From Clostridiales bacterium (GTDB lineage: Bacteria; Bacillota; Clostridia; Christensenellales; UBA1242): a stretch of DNA of 64,000 nucleotides. The stretch is from NCBI GenBank assembly GCA_918292005.1, contig CAKJZJ010000003.1:68161-132160 (forward strand). Reading direction: 5' to 3'. Below are positions 47,219-57,186 of the stretch, one piece after another. Both the position numbers and the translations under genes were made by a program. Numbering within the stretch: the first letter of the stretch is position 1; every line of letters starts with the position of its first letter. Under the pieces are notes generated by a model. The model saw nothing but the letters and a program-made list of their open reading frames with translations. It had not been told where the DNA came from and did not search any database.

Positions 47219-48964
47219 ATGAGCGATAATGCAAAAGAAATGATGTTTAGGCATAGTATGAGCCATGTACTAGCCAAAGCAATTAAAGAATTATATGGCA
47301 AAGAAAACGTAAAATTAGCAATAGGTCCTGCTATTGATAATGGTTTTTATTATGACTTTGATATCAATAAATCCATTACAAACGATGATTTTGAGAAAAT
47401 TGAAGCAAAAATGAAAGAAATTATTGATAGGTGTGAAGACTTCCGTCGTGTAGAAGTTAGCCGTGCAGAAGCTCTCAAACTTTTTAAAGATGAGCCATAC
47501 AAAGTAGAACTTATCAATGAATTGCCTGAGGGGGAAACCATATCCATATACTATACTGGTGATGATTTTGTAGACTTGTGTCGTGGTCCTCACGTAGAAA
47601 ATGCCAAATTTTTGAAAGGTTTTGCCTACAAAATCAATAGAGTAAGTGGTGCATACTGGAAAGGTAGCGAAAAGAATAAGATGCTTCAACGTGTTTATGT
47701 ATATGGCTTCCTAGATAAAAATGATTTGAAAGCATATCTTCATCAAATAGAAGAAGCATTGAAGAGAGACCACAGGAAATTAGGTAAAGAATTAGACCTA
47801 TTCTTCTTTGATGAGACAGCACCTGGTATGGCATATTGGCTACCTAAGGGATTTACTATTCTTAATACTCTTATTGAGTTCTGGCGTGGTGAACACAAAA
47901 AAAGAGGATATTTAGAATTCTCTGGCCCACAACTTAATAGTAGCAAATTATGGAAAATCTCTGGTCACTGGGATCATTATAAAGACGATATGTTTGTTTT
48001 AACAGATGCAGATGGTAATGAACAGGCATTGAAACCTATGAATTGTCCAAATTCTATTAGAATATATCAGAGCAAACTCCGTAGTTATAAAGATTTGCCA
48101 TTGCGTTTTAATGATGTAGATGTTATTCACAGGAATGAGAAATCAGGTCAACTCAATGGTTTGTTTAGAGTTAGAATGTTCCGCCAGGATGATTCTCATA
48201 ATTATATTAGAGAGGACCAAATAGGTAGTGAGATTAAATCTATTGTTGAAATTATTAAATCACTATACAGTGTTTTTGGATTGGAATATCAATTAACTTT
48301 GTCTACTAGACCTGAGGACTACATGGGTGATATTGAAGTATGGAATAAGGCAGAGGCAGATTTGAAAAAAGTTTTGGGTGAAATCTGTGGCAATGACAAT
48401 TATCGTATCAATGAGGGAGATGGTGCATTCTATGGTCCAAAGATTGATATCGTTATGAAAGATTGCATAGGCAGGGAATGGCAGATGGGTACTATCCAAT
48501 TAGATTTCCAGTTGCCTATGAGATTTGACCTAGAATATGTTGATGAAGATGGCTCTAGGAAGCGACCTATTATGGTTCATCGTGCTATATTTGGTTCGTT
48601 CGAGAGATTTATTGGTATTATCACAGAACATTTTGCTGGAGCATTCCCAACATGGTTATCTCCTGTACAGGTTAAAATTTTGCCAATTGCAGATGCACAT
48701 TTGGATTATGCTAGACAAGTTGCCGATAAATTAGATGAAGTAGGTATTCGTGTTGAATTAGATGATAGAAATGAAAAGATTGGTAAAAAGATCAGAGAGG
48801 CACAACTAGAGAAAGTTCCATACTCTCTAATAGTAGGCGAGAACGAAATGAAAGATGGCTCAGTATCCGTTCGTAAACGTGTTGTTGGCGACCAGGGTGC
48901 TATGCAACTAGATGCATTCATTCAGATGATTTTAGAAGAAATAAAGACGAAAAAAATTAATTAA
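47219..48964 (+). CDS. thrS: Threonyl-tRNA synthetase without the N-terminal TGS domain
   Basis: This class II synthetase charges tRNA-Thr. It is 581 aa, about 60 shorter than the usual 640: it begins directly at the editing domain (H12 and H16 in RHSMSHVLA, with C121 and H125 in DLCRGPHV), so the TGS domain is missing. The catalytic core has the zinc ligand block KPMNCPNSI, motif 2 YRxE-like HRNEKSGQLNGLFRVRMFRQDDSH, motif 3 RAIFGSFERFIGI and the anticodon-binding domain. AGGAGGG precedes the ATG and no upstream in-frame extension fits, so the loss is real. Confidence 0.97.
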   Translation: MSDNAKEMMFRHSMSHVLAKAIKELYGKENVKLAIGPAIDNGFYYDFDINKSITNDDFEKIEAKMKEIIDRCEDFRRVEVSRAEALKLFKDEPYKVELINELPEGETISIYYTGDDFVDLCRGPHVENAKFLKGFAYKINRVSGAYWKGSEKNKMLQRVYVYGFLDKNDLKAYLHQIEEALKRDHRKLGKELDLFFFDETAPGMAYWLPKGFTILNTLIEFWRGEHKKRGYLEFSGPQLNSSKLWKISGHWDHYKDDMFVLTDADGNEQALKPMNCPNSIRIYQSKLRSYKDLPLRFNDVDVIHRNEKSGQLNGLFRVRMFRQDDSHNYIREDQIGSEIKSIVEIIKSLYSVFGLEYQLTLSTRPEDYMGDIEVWNKAEADLKKVLGEICGNDNYRINEGDGAFYGPKIDIVMKDCIGREWQMGTIQLDFQLPMRFDLEYVDEDGSRKRPIMVHRAIFGSFERFIGIITEHFAGAFPTWLSPVQVKILPIADAHLDYARQVADKLDEVGIRVELDDRNEKIGKKIREAQLEKVPYSLIVGENEMKDGSVSVRKRVVGDQGAMQLDAFIQMILEEIKTKKIN

Positions 48965-48969
48965 TATAG

Positions 48970-49003
48970 AAAAGAGAGTGCGTAGAATCACTCTCTTTTT
49001 GTT
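48970..49003 (+). terminator. Terminator of thrS
   Basis: Perfect ten-base stem AAAGAGAGTG / CACTCTCTTT (48971-48980 with 48989-48998) and T-run. Confidence 0.93.
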
Positions 49004-49164
49004 GTTTACGCTATATATTAATATTATATAATTATATTAGTTATTATTATAATACAAAATTTTTTGATAAATTTTTGTGAATGTGAAGATTTTGTTTGTC
49101 TAAACAATTTTTTGTATGTACAATATATTTGGATTGTTTGTGCCACGGCACTTTGGGAGGTAAG

Positions 49165-50697
49165 ATGTTAGCATCTGTATTGAGTTTTGGATTGAGTGGT
49201 ATAATGGGTTATCCTGTTAAATGCGAGATTGATATTAATGCAGGACTTCCGGGATATGAGATAGTAGGACTGGTAGGTACTGCTATCAAAGAAAGCAAAG
49301 AAAGGGTTCGTGCTGCTATCAAAAATAGTGGTTATCAGTATCCTATAGATAAAGTTGTTGCCAATCTTGCACCAGCAGATACTCACAAAGATGCACCTAT
49401 TTATGATTTGCCTATTGCTATTGGCATATTGCTTGCATCCAAAGAATTAAATTGCAAGACATATAAAGACTATATTTTCCTAGGAGAATTGGGTTTGGAT
49501 GGTGGTATTAGGAAGATTAATGGAGTACTTCCTATTATTATCTCTGCTAGGGAAAAAGGCTACAAAAAGTTTATAATACCTGTAGATAATTGCAATGAAG
49601 CAAGTTATATAGAAGGTATAGAAATATATGGTGTCAGTACTTTAAAGGACACTGTTGACTTTTTACAGGGAGAATTGATTATTGAGCCAACACCCCTTAG
49701 TATCTTTGAAAATGCAAAAAGTAGAAATAAACGTACTTTGGATTTCAAATATGTCAAAGGTCAGGCTCAGGCAAAACGTGCTTTAGAGATAGCCGCAGCA
49801 GGTGGACATAATGTTCTTATGATTGGACCACCAGGTAGTGGAAAAACTATGCTTGCCAAATGTTTTCCGAGCATTTTGCCAGACCTAACTTTTGATGAAG
49901 CACTAGAAGTGACCAAAATACATAGTGTGGCAGGAGTATTGGATAGCAGTATAGGTATTATTACTTCTAGACCAATTAGATCTCCACACCATACGACTAC
50001 TACGATTGCTCTTACAGGTGGTGGTAGGACGGCGAAACCGGGAGAAATTAGTCTAGCACATACTGGAGTTCTTTTCTTGGACGAAATGCCAGAGTATTCT
50101 AGGAATAGTCTAGAGACTTTGCGTCAGCCATTGGAAGATGGTGTTATTACTGTGTCTAGAATAGAGAATAGTATAGAGTATCCGGCCAATTTTATTTTGA
50201 TTGCTAGTATGAATCCATGTCCATGTGGTAATTATGGCTCTAGAGATAGAGAGTGTAAATGTTCACCTAATGCTATAAGAAAGTATCTAAATAAACTATC
50301 TGGACCTTTGATGGATAGAATAGATATGCATATAGAAGTGGATAATGTTACATACGAAGAATTAACTAGCGAAGTACTAGAAGAATCTAGTGAAAGTATA
50401 AAGGCTAGAGTGGATAAGGCTAGAAAAGTTCAATTAGATAGATATTGTGACACTGGTATATATTCCAATGCAAAGATGAATGAACAAATGATGAAAAAGT
50501 ATTGCAAAATATCCAAAGAGTGTGATGCTATGCTTCGAAATGCTTTTGATAGACTAGGACTAAGTGCTAGAGCATATAATAGAATCCTAAAAGTTGCTAG
50601 GACTATTGCAGACCTAGAAGGTAGTGTAGATATCAAAGATGAACATATTTTAGAAGCAATATCCTATAGATCTATGGATAGCAAGTATTGGAGTTGA
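49165..50697 (+). CDS. comM: YifB/ComM-like Mg-chelatase-type AAA+ ATPase
   Basis: The protein is 510 aa from ATG 49165, placed seven bases after GGGAGG and matching the family start MLASVLSFGLSGI. The N-terminal ChlI-type domain (GLPGYEIVGLVGTAIKESKERVRAAIKNSG) is followed by Walker A GPPGSGKTMLAK, SPHHTTTTIALTGGG, the Walker B LFLDEMPEY, and CPCGNYG with zinc-like cysteines. In transformable bacteria ComM is a helicase for branch migration during recombination. It overlaps no gene but lies one base before dprA, another competence/recombination gene. Confidence 0.92.
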   Translation: MLASVLSFGLSGIMGYPVKCEIDINAGLPGYEIVGLVGTAIKESKERVRAAIKNSGYQYPIDKVVANLAPADTHKDAPIYDLPIAIGILLASKELNCKTYKDYIFLGELGLDGGIRKINGVLPIIISAREKGYKKFIIPVDNCNEASYIEGIEIYGVSTLKDTVDFLQGELIIEPTPLSIFENAKSRNKRTLDFKYVKGQAQAKRALEIAAAGGHNVLMIGPPGSGKTMLAKCFPSILPDLTFDEALEVTKIHSVAGVLDSSIGIITSRPIRSPHHTTTTIALTGGGRTAKPGEISLAHTGVLFLDEMPEYSRNSLETLRQPLEDGVITVSRIENSIEYPANFILIASMNPCPCGNYGSRDRECKCSPNAIRKYLNKLSGPLMDRIDMHIEVDNVTYEELTSEVLEESSESIKARVDKARKVQLDRYCDTGIYSNAKMNEQMMKKYCKISKECDAMLRNAFDRLGLSARAYNRILKVARTIADLEGSVDIKDEHILEAISYRSMDSKYWS

Positions 50698-50698
50698 T

Positions 50699-51793
50699 AT
50701 GTATACTAGAAGTGATAAAGTAATTCTCTGGTTGTCACAATTTGAATTTGTAACTTATGGGGCGATAGAGAAAATATTAGAAGAGTTTGATGATCTGGGT
50801 GTTATGTTTGATAATATAATTGATTACAGAAAAACACTATCTAGCATTTTCAAACCATCAGAAGTAGAAGAATTATATGCCAATCTAAATATTCATACTA
50901 TAGATAGGTTACTCTCTGAGTATGATAAACAGGGCATTAGTATAGTGACTATACTTAGTGATAGATATCCTGACAATCTAAAGAATATTGAGAAGCCACC
51001 AATAGTGCTTTATTGCAAAGGAGATATTAGTCTTTTGAAATCGGAAGCATTGGGTGTGGTAGGGACTAGACGTGCGACTAGGTATGGCAAAGATGTAGGT
51101 AATAAACTAGTTAGCCAGATAGCCAGTACTGGTATAACCATTGTGAGTGGTCTAGCCGAAGGGATAGATACAGTGGCACACAGGACTACACTTGATGTAC
51201 ACGGCAAGACCATCGCTGTATTGGGTGGTGGCTTTGGGAATATTTATCCTAATAGCAATCAGTCATTGGCAGACGAAATTGTAAAAGATGGCGGATTATT
51301 AATATCTGAATATAAACCATCTGAGCCATCACTTACGTATCATTTTCCTATTAGGAATAGAATTATAGCAGGCTTATGTGATGCAGTACTCATAGTAGAA
51401 GCAACAGAGAAAAGTGGTAGTATGCACACAAAAAACTTTGCTATTGAGTATGGTAAAGAAGTATTCGCCGTGCCAGGAAGAATTGGAGACATATACAGTG
51501 TAGGTTGTAATAAAATTATAGCGAATGGACAGGCTAGAGTAGTTATGTCGGCAGAAGATATTCTGCAATATTTTGATAGAAGTGCTAGTAAAACTACTAA
51601 TGAGAATGCTATTCAATTGACTTATGAAGAGCAAATGATTTATGATAGTCTAGTTGGCCATGAAAAACACTTTGATGAATTGGTATCAGAATTACACATA
51701 GAAGCAAAAGTCATGTCAACATTGCTAATGAGACTGGAAATAATGAGAATTATCACCAAATTGCCAGGCAATTTTTACAAATTGTCTAATTAA
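50699..51793 (+). CDS. dprA: DNA processing protein DprA
   Basis: DprA (364 aa) loads RecA on incoming single-stranded DNA. The Rossmann core is recognised by PPIVLYCKGDISLL, VGTRRATRYG, TIVSGLAEGIDTVAHRTTL, TIAVLGGGFGNIYPNSNQSLADEI, SEYKPSEPSLTYHFPIRNRIIAGLCDAVLIVEA and the C-terminal winged domain (DSLVGHEKHFDELVSELHIEAKVMSTLLMRLEI). The order comM-dprA-topA is conserved. No com pilus genes are in the window, so natural transformation cannot be inferred. Confidence 0.95.
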   Translation: MYTRSDKVILWLSQFEFVTYGAIEKILEEFDDLGVMFDNIIDYRKTLSSIFKPSEVEELYANLNIHTIDRLLSEYDKQGISIVTILSDRYPDNLKNIEKPPIVLYCKGDISLLKSEALGVVGTRRATRYGKDVGNKLVSQIASTGITIVSGLAEGIDTVAHRTTLDVHGKTIAVLGGGFGNIYPNSNQSLADEIVKDGGLLISEYKPSEPSLTYHFPIRNRIIAGLCDAVLIVEATEKSGSMHTKNFAIEYGKEVFAVPGRIGDIYSVGCNKIIANGQARVVMSAEDILQYFDRSASKTTNENAIQLTYEEQMIYDSLVGHEKHFDELVSELHIEAKVMSTLLMRLEIMRIITKLPGNFYKLSN

Positions 51794-51802
51794 AGGAGAC
51801 TT

Positions 51803-53890
51803 ATGAAATTAGTAATAATCGAAGGTGTTGGTAAAAAAGACACCATAAAAAAATACTTGGGATCTGACTACGAAGTTGTTGCTACAAAGGGACATGTACG
51901 TGATTTACCACAAAAGTCGCTAGGTGTAAATGTAAAAAACAATTTTGAATGTCAATATACCATTATGCCCGATAAACAAGACATTGTTAAAATGCTGAAA
52001 GAAAAAAGTGCCAAAGCCGATAAAATATATTTAGCAACCGACCCAGATAGAGAGGGAGAGGCAATTAGTTGGCATTTGTGTAATATTTTAGGACTAGATC
52101 CTAGCGAAAAAGTTAGAATAGAGTTTAATGAAATTACCAAAAATGCTATCAATAAAGGTTTGGAACACCCTAGAGCCATTGATTTGAATTTGGTGAATGC
52201 ACAACAGACTAGACGTGTAATCGATAGACTGGTTGGTTATAGAGTATCACCAAAAGCATGCAAGGCTATTAGTCCAAATTTGAGTGCAGGTAGAGTTCAG
52301 AGTGTTGCTCTGAGACTGGTAGTGGATAGAGAAAATGAGATACGTAATTTTATTCCACAAGAGTATTGGACCATGGTTGCCAGTCTTTCTAAAGGCAATA
52401 GTGATATCTTCAAAGCATCTCTATTTAAATATAAAAATAAGAAAATTGTGCCTAATAGCAAAGATGATGTTGATAGAATATTGAATGCATTGGATAAGGA
52501 TGGATATTATGTATCCAATGTAAAAAAATCTGTGTCAAAAGTGCATGCGTCTGCGCCATTTACCACTAGTTCTATGCAACAAGATGCACTCAATAAATTA
52601 GGCATGACATTGAAAAAGGTTACAGCATGCGCACAAGAATTATATGAAGGTGTAACTCTAGGTCCAGAGGGCAAAGTGGCACTTATTACGTATATACGTA
52701 CAGATAGTGTAAGGGTTGCACCAGAAGCACAAAAAATGGCTCAAGACTATATTTTGAAAAATTTTGGCGAGAAATATTTGCCTGCCACACCTAATTATTA
52801 CAAAGTAAAAGCATCTGCACAAGATGCCCACGAGGCTATTCGTCCTATATCTTTGGATAGGACTCCAGAAATGGTTAAACAATATCTATCACCAGATAAT
52901 TATAAACTATACAAACTCATTTATAATAAATTTTTGGCTAGCCAAATGTCAGAAGCGATTTATGATGCAGTCAATGTGGAAATTGCCAATGGTGAATATA
53001 CCTTTAAATGTTCTGGCAAAACTCCAGTTTTCGATGGTTTTATGAAAATATATAATGCAAATAAAAAAGAAAAAGACAAACCAGAAACAGATGAAGACGA
53101 AGCAGAGAGTGAGAATAATAAATTACCTAGCATGAAAGAAGGCGACCAATTAGTTTATCATGATATGAAAACTACTCAGAAATTTACTAAACCTGCTCCT
53201 AGATTTACCGAAGCATCACTGGTAAAAGAAATGGAAGAAAAGGGCATAGGTAGACCAGCAACATATACTCCAACTATTACGTTGCTTGCTAGTAGGAAGT
53301 ATGTAGAAAAAGATGGTAAGTATCTGAAACCTACCGAACTAGGCGAAAAATTAATAGATTTCTTGATTAAAGGGTATGAAGGATTATTTAACGTTAATTT
53401 TACAGCAGATATGGAAAACAAACTAGATAAGATTGCCAATGAAGGTTTAGATTATTTAGCAGTTATGAAAAAATTTAATGATTATCTAGAAAAATTGGTT
53501 GGCCAGCCTACAGAACCCGAGCATACGGGTATTCAGTGTGAATTGTGTGGTCACGAGATGGTAAAAAGAGTATCTAAATATGGCGAATTCTTGGCATGTA
53601 GCAATTACCCTAAATGTAAGAATATCAAAAGTATTCAAAAAGTAGTGGGTAAATGTCCTAAATGTCATAGCGACGTGATAGAACGTAGATCTAAAAATGG
53701 AAAAGTTTTCTATGGTTGTTCCAATTATCCTAAATGTGATTTCATTTCTTGGGAGATACCTACAGGAGAGATTTGCCCTAAATGTGGCCAATATCTCACA
53801 GAAAAAGAAGTTTATGGAAAATTGAGAATAAAGTGTAGCAATCCTAATTGCAATTATACTCAAACTAAATCTAATGAAGTGGATAAATAA
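51803..53890 (+). CDS. topA: DNA topoisomerase I
   Basis: This 695-aa type IA topoisomerase relaxes negative supercoils. The TOPRIM domain has VIIEGVGKKDTIKKYLG (most homologues read VESPAKA; here EGVGKK) and ATDPDREGEAISWHL; the catalytic tyrosine is Y297 in TYIRTDS. The C-terminus has three four-cysteine zinc modules (CELCGHEMVKR...CSNYPKC, CPKCHSDVIER...CSNYPKC, CPKCGQYLTEK...CSNPNC). Its stop overlaps the trmFO start by one base. Confidence 0.97.
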   Translation: MKLVIIEGVGKKDTIKKYLGSDYEVVATKGHVRDLPQKSLGVNVKNNFECQYTIMPDKQDIVKMLKEKSAKADKIYLATDPDREGEAISWHLCNILGLDPSEKVRIEFNEITKNAINKGLEHPRAIDLNLVNAQQTRRVIDRLVGYRVSPKACKAISPNLSAGRVQSVALRLVVDRENEIRNFIPQEYWTMVASLSKGNSDIFKASLFKYKNKKIVPNSKDDVDRILNALDKDGYYVSNVKKSVSKVHASAPFTTSSMQQDALNKLGMTLKKVTACAQELYEGVTLGPEGKVALITYIRTDSVRVAPEAQKMAQDYILKNFGEKYLPATPNYYKVKASAQDAHEAIRPISLDRTPEMVKQYLSPDNYKLYKLIYNKFLASQMSEAIYDAVNVEIANGEYTFKCSGKTPVFDGFMKIYNANKKEKDKPETDEDEAESENNKLPSMKEGDQLVYHDMKTTQKFTKPAPRFTEASLVKEMEEKGIGRPATYTPTITLLASRKYVEKDGKYLKPTELGEKLIDFLIKGYEGLFNVNFTADMENKLDKIANEGLDYLAVMKKFNDYLEKLVGQPTEPEHTGIQCELCGHEMVKRVSKYGEFLACSNYPKCKNIKSIQKVVGKCPKCHSDVIERRSKNGKVFYGCSNYPKCDFISWEIPTGEICPKCGQYLTEKEVYGKLRIKCSNPNCNYTQTKSNEVDK

Positions 53891-55197
53891 TGATTAAATC
53901 GGTTAATATTATTGGTGGTGGGTTGGCTGGCTGTGAATGTGCTTGGCAACTCGCCAAACGTGGTGTAGATGTATATTTGTATGATATGAAACCTAAAAAA
54001 ACCGAAGCACACAAGATGGATACATTGGCTGAATTGGTGTGTTCCAATTCTTTAAAAAGTAATGATGTGCTTACGGCAGGTGGTCTTTTAAAAGAAGAAT
54101 TGAGACATCTAGACTCTCTACTTATTCGTGTTGCAGATGAGACAAGAGTGCCGGCAGGTGGCAGTCTATCTGTTGATAGAGTGCTATTTAGTAATACTAT
54201 TACTCAAACTCTAAAAAATCTACCTAATGTACACATTATTTACAAAGAAATCACCAGTATAGATATATCTATTCCTACGGTAATTGCTACTGGTCCACTT
54301 ACATCTAATACTTTAGCAAAACACATTATGAAATTGATAGGTAGTGATGAATTATTCTTCTTTGATGCAATCGCTCCCATAGTGAGTTACGATAGTATAG
54401 ATTTTAGTATTGCTTATGTCAAAGATAGATATGATAAAGGCAGTGGGGATTATATTAATTGTCCTTTTGATAAAGAGCAGTATTTGAGATTTTATAATGA
54501 ACTTATAAGTGGTGAAATCGTAGAATTAAAAGATTTTGAGAGAAATAGGGTATATGAAGGTTGTATGCCTATAGAAGTTCTAGCAAAACGTGGAGAAGAC
54601 AGTATTAGATTTGGTCCAATGAAACCAGTTGGGCTTAAAGATCCTAGGACGGGTAAAACTCCATATGCAGTTGTTCAACTGCGTAAAGAGAGCTTCGTTA
54701 ATGACTTTTACAATATTGTAGGATTTCAGACCAATCTTACCTATCCAGAGCAAAAAAGAATTTTTAGAATGATACCAGGTCTAGAGAATGCCGAATTTCA
54801 AAGGCTCGGCACCATGCACAAAAATATTTATATTAAATCTCCAGGGATACTTAGCGAGACATACCAGATGATTAAATATCCAAATATTTTCTTCGCCGGA
54901 CAGATTACAGGCGTTGAAGGCTATGTGGAGAGCATCTCCAGTGGACTGGTTGCAGGTATCAATATGTATAGGTATTTAAATGGATTATCACCAATAATAT
55001 TTGACAAAAGGACTATAATTGGTGCATTATGTAAATATATAGCATACAAGACTGGAGATTTTCAGCCAATGAGTGCCAATATGGGACTTATTAATTATGA
55101 CAATTTAAGAATTAAAGATAAAAAAGAAAAATATGGCGTATTATCTAAACAATCACTAGAATTGATAGATAATATGTTGACGGAGGAGAATATTTGA
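53890..55197 (+). CDS. trmFO: Methylenetetrahydrofolate-tRNA-(uracil54-C5)-methyltransferase TrmFO
   Basis: The folate/FAD-dependent enzyme makes T54 in the T loop of tRNA. It is 435 aa. The FAD motif NIIGGGLAGCECAWQLA is near the N-terminus, followed by AHKMDTLAELVCSNSLKSN, PAGGSLSVDRVLFS, the folate-binding TYPEQKRIFRMIPGLENAEFQRLGTMHKN and FAGQITGVEGYVESISSGL. It sits between topA and hslV as in Bacillus, but the xerC gene that often lies between trmFO and hslV is absent. Confidence 0.97.
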   Translation: MIKSVNIIGGGLAGCECAWQLAKRGVDVYLYDMKPKKTEAHKMDTLAELVCSNSLKSNDVLTAGGLLKEELRHLDSLLIRVADETRVPAGGSLSVDRVLFSNTITQTLKNLPNVHIIYKEITSIDISIPTVIATGPLTSNTLAKHIMKLIGSDELFFFDAIAPIVSYDSIDFSIAYVKDRYDKGSGDYINCPFDKEQYLRFYNELISGEIVELKDFERNRVYEGCMPIEVLAKRGEDSIRFGPMKPVGLKDPRTGKTPYAVVQLRKESFVNDFYNIVGFQTNLTYPEQKRIFRMIPGLENAEFQRLGTMHKNIYIKSPGILSETYQMIKYPNIFFAGQITGVEGYVESISSGLVAGINMYRYLNGLSPIIFDKRTIIGALCKYIAYKTGDFQPMSANMGLINYDNLRIKDKKEKYGVLSKQSLELIDNMLTEENI

Positions 55198-55730
55198 TGG
55201 AATTAAGAGGCACGACTATTTTAGGTGTGAAAAAAGATGGAAGAACAATAATTGCAGGTGATGGACAAGCAACGCTAGGCGAACATGTAATTATGAAAAG
55301 TAATTCTAAAAAAGTGCGCAGAATATTCAATGATAAGGTTGTAATTGGTTTTGCTGGTGGTGTAGCAGATGCTTTTGCATTAGAAGCAAGATTTGAAGAA
55401 TTATTGCAGAAATTCAGTGGTAATCTACTCCGTAGTGCTGTAGAAGTAGCATTGGGTTTTCGCGATGATAAATATCCTAGGAAGCTTGATGCTCAAATGA
55501 TTGTGGCAGATAAAAATATGATGTTGATTATCTCTGGTGGTGGCGAAGTAATTGAGCCAGAAGGTAACGTTTGCTCGATTGGTAGTGGCAGTCTATATGC
55601 TATGGCTAGTGCTAGAGCATTAATGGAAAATACAGATTTGGATGCTATGGAAATCGTGAAAAAGAGTATGAAAATTGCAAGCGATATGTGTGTATATACC
55701 AATGACAATCTAACTATCGAGGAGGTGTAA
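55197..55730 (+). CDS. hslV: ATP-dependent protease subunit HslV (ClpQ)
   Basis: The 177-aa proteolytic subunit forms the HslVU complex. ATG 55197 follows CGGAGGAG; it overlaps the trmFO stop. MELRG precedes TTILGVKKDGRTIIAGDGQATLG, so the catalytic Thr6 would need processing of a five-residue leader, as in Bacillus ClpQ. AGGVADAF, DAQMIVADKNMMLIISGGGEVIEP and IGSGSLYAMASARAL are conserved. The adjacent hslU encodes its unfoldase. Confidence 0.96.
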   Translation: MELRGTTILGVKKDGRTIIAGDGQATLGEHVIMKSNSKKVRRIFNDKVVIGFAGGVADAFALEARFEELLQKFSGNLLRSAVEVALGFRDDKYPRKLDAQMIVADKNMMLIISGGGEVIEPEGNVCSIGSGSLYAMASARALMENTDLDAMEIVKKSMKIASDMCVYTNDNLTIEEV

Positions 55731-55731
55731 T

Positions 55732-57045
55732 ATGTCATTATCACCTAAAGAAATTGTACGTGAACTAGATAAATATATTATTGGCCAAGACGAAGCAAAA
55801 AAGGCAGTTGCTATTGCTTTGCGTAATAGATATCGTAGGAGTCAACTTAGCAAAGAAATGCGTGATGAAATTACTCCTAAAAATATCATAATGCAGGGAC
55901 CTACGGGTGTTGGTAAAACAGAGATAGCACGTAGATTGGCAAAATTAGTCAAGGCTCCATTTATTAAGGTCGAAGCCACCAAATTCACCGAAGTGGGCTA
56001 TGTAGGCAGAGACTGTGAGAGTATGATTAGAGACTTGGTAGAAGTATCTGTTAGACTAGTAAAAGAAGAAAAAATAGCCGAAGTAAAGAATAAAGCAAAG
56101 TCCGTAGTTGAAAATAAAATGCTAGAGATATTGTATCCTATTAAAAAAGATCAATATCCAGATATGGACATAGATGCTGCTAAAGCAAAGATTTTGGAAG
56201 ATCTAGAATGTGGCAAACTAGATAATGAAACAATAGAGATTACTGTAGCAGAGCAGGCTAGACCTATAGGTGTAATGCCAGGAATGGGTCCAGAAATGGA
56301 TCTTGGTAATGTACTAGGTAGCATTTTCCCACCACAGAAAAAGAGAAAGAAACTCACAGTTGCCAAGGCTTATGAGATGATACTTGCCGAAGAGAGCGAT
56401 AAACTCATAGACAATGAAAATGTTAATGCCGAAGCAATTAGACGTGCAGAACAAGATGGTATTATATTTATAGATGAAGTAGATAAAATTGCTGGTTCTG
56501 GTGCAACCAATAGGGGACCAGATGTTAGCCGTGAAGGTGTACAAAGGGATATTTTACCTTTGGTTGAAGGTTCTACAGTTTCTACCAAATATGGTACAAT
56601 CAAAACTGATTATATTCTATTTATAGCGGCAGGAGCATTTCATATTAGCAAAGTCGAAGACCTTATTCCTGAATTCCAGGGTAGATTTCCAATTAGAGTT
56701 GAATTGAATAACTTAAATGCTGATGACTTTTTCAAAATCCTTACTCAACCAAAGAATGCATTGACTCTGCAATATTCTGAGATGTTGAAAGTAGATAAAA
56801 TCAATCTTGAATTTACCGATGATGCACTCAAACAAGTGGCATATTTGGCCGAAAAAGAAAATGAAACTAGCGAAAATCTAGGTGCCAGAAGACTTCATAA
56901 TATCATGGAAAAACTATTGGAAGATATTTCCTTTAATGCTAATGGCGAGCATCAAATGATAGATGTAAAAATTGATAGGGCATATGTAGACAAAACTTTT
57001 GCAGAGACTACCAAAAAGTACGACTTAACCAAATATATTATATAA
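55732..57045 (+). CDS. hslU: ATP-dependent protease ATPase subunit HslU (ClpY)
   Basis: The AAA+ unfoldase of HslVU is 437 aa. LSPKEIVRELDKYIIGQDEAKKAVAIALRNRYRR is the family start; Walker A is GPTGVGKTEIARRLAKL; the pore loop sits in KVEATKFTEVGYVGRD; an intermediate domain spans about residues 110-220; Walker B is IIFIDEVDKIAG; sensor-2 ENLGARRLH is followed by the C-terminal KYDLTKYII, a tail that docks into HslV. codY, which follows hslU in many Bacillota, is missing. Confidence 0.97.
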   Translation: MSLSPKEIVRELDKYIIGQDEAKKAVAIALRNRYRRSQLSKEMRDEITPKNIIMQGPTGVGKTEIARRLAKLVKAPFIKVEATKFTEVGYVGRDCESMIRDLVEVSVRLVKEEKIAEVKNKAKSVVENKMLEILYPIKKDQYPDMDIDAAKAKILEDLECGKLDNETIEITVAEQARPIGVMPGMGPEMDLGNVLGSIFPPQKKRKKLTVAKAYEMILAEESDKLIDNENVNAEAIRRAEQDGIIFIDEVDKIAGSGATNRGPDVSREGVQRDILPLVEGSTVSTKYGTIKTDYILFIAAGAFHISKVEDLIPEFQGRFPIRVELNNLNADDFFKILTQPKNALTLQYSEMLKVDKINLEFTDDALKQVAYLAEKENETSENLGARRLHNIMEKLLEDISFNANGEHQMIDVKIDRAYVDKTFAETTKKYDLTKYII

Positions 57046-57049
57046 AAAC

Positions 57050-57082
57050 TGAAAGTATTACTCATGTAATACTTTTTTTGTT
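57050..57082 (+). terminator. Terminator of the trmFO-hslVU block
   Basis: Perfect stem AAAGTATTAC / GTAATACTTT (57052-57061 with 57066-57075), four-base loop, T-run. Confidence 0.92.
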
Positions 57083-57186
57083 CCCATTCTAATGAAATCA
57101 ATTATATCTATTTACTATTTACTTACTTGAAAAATAATATTCTATATGCTAAAATATTCTATCACATCTACTACAGGTGAGTGCTT

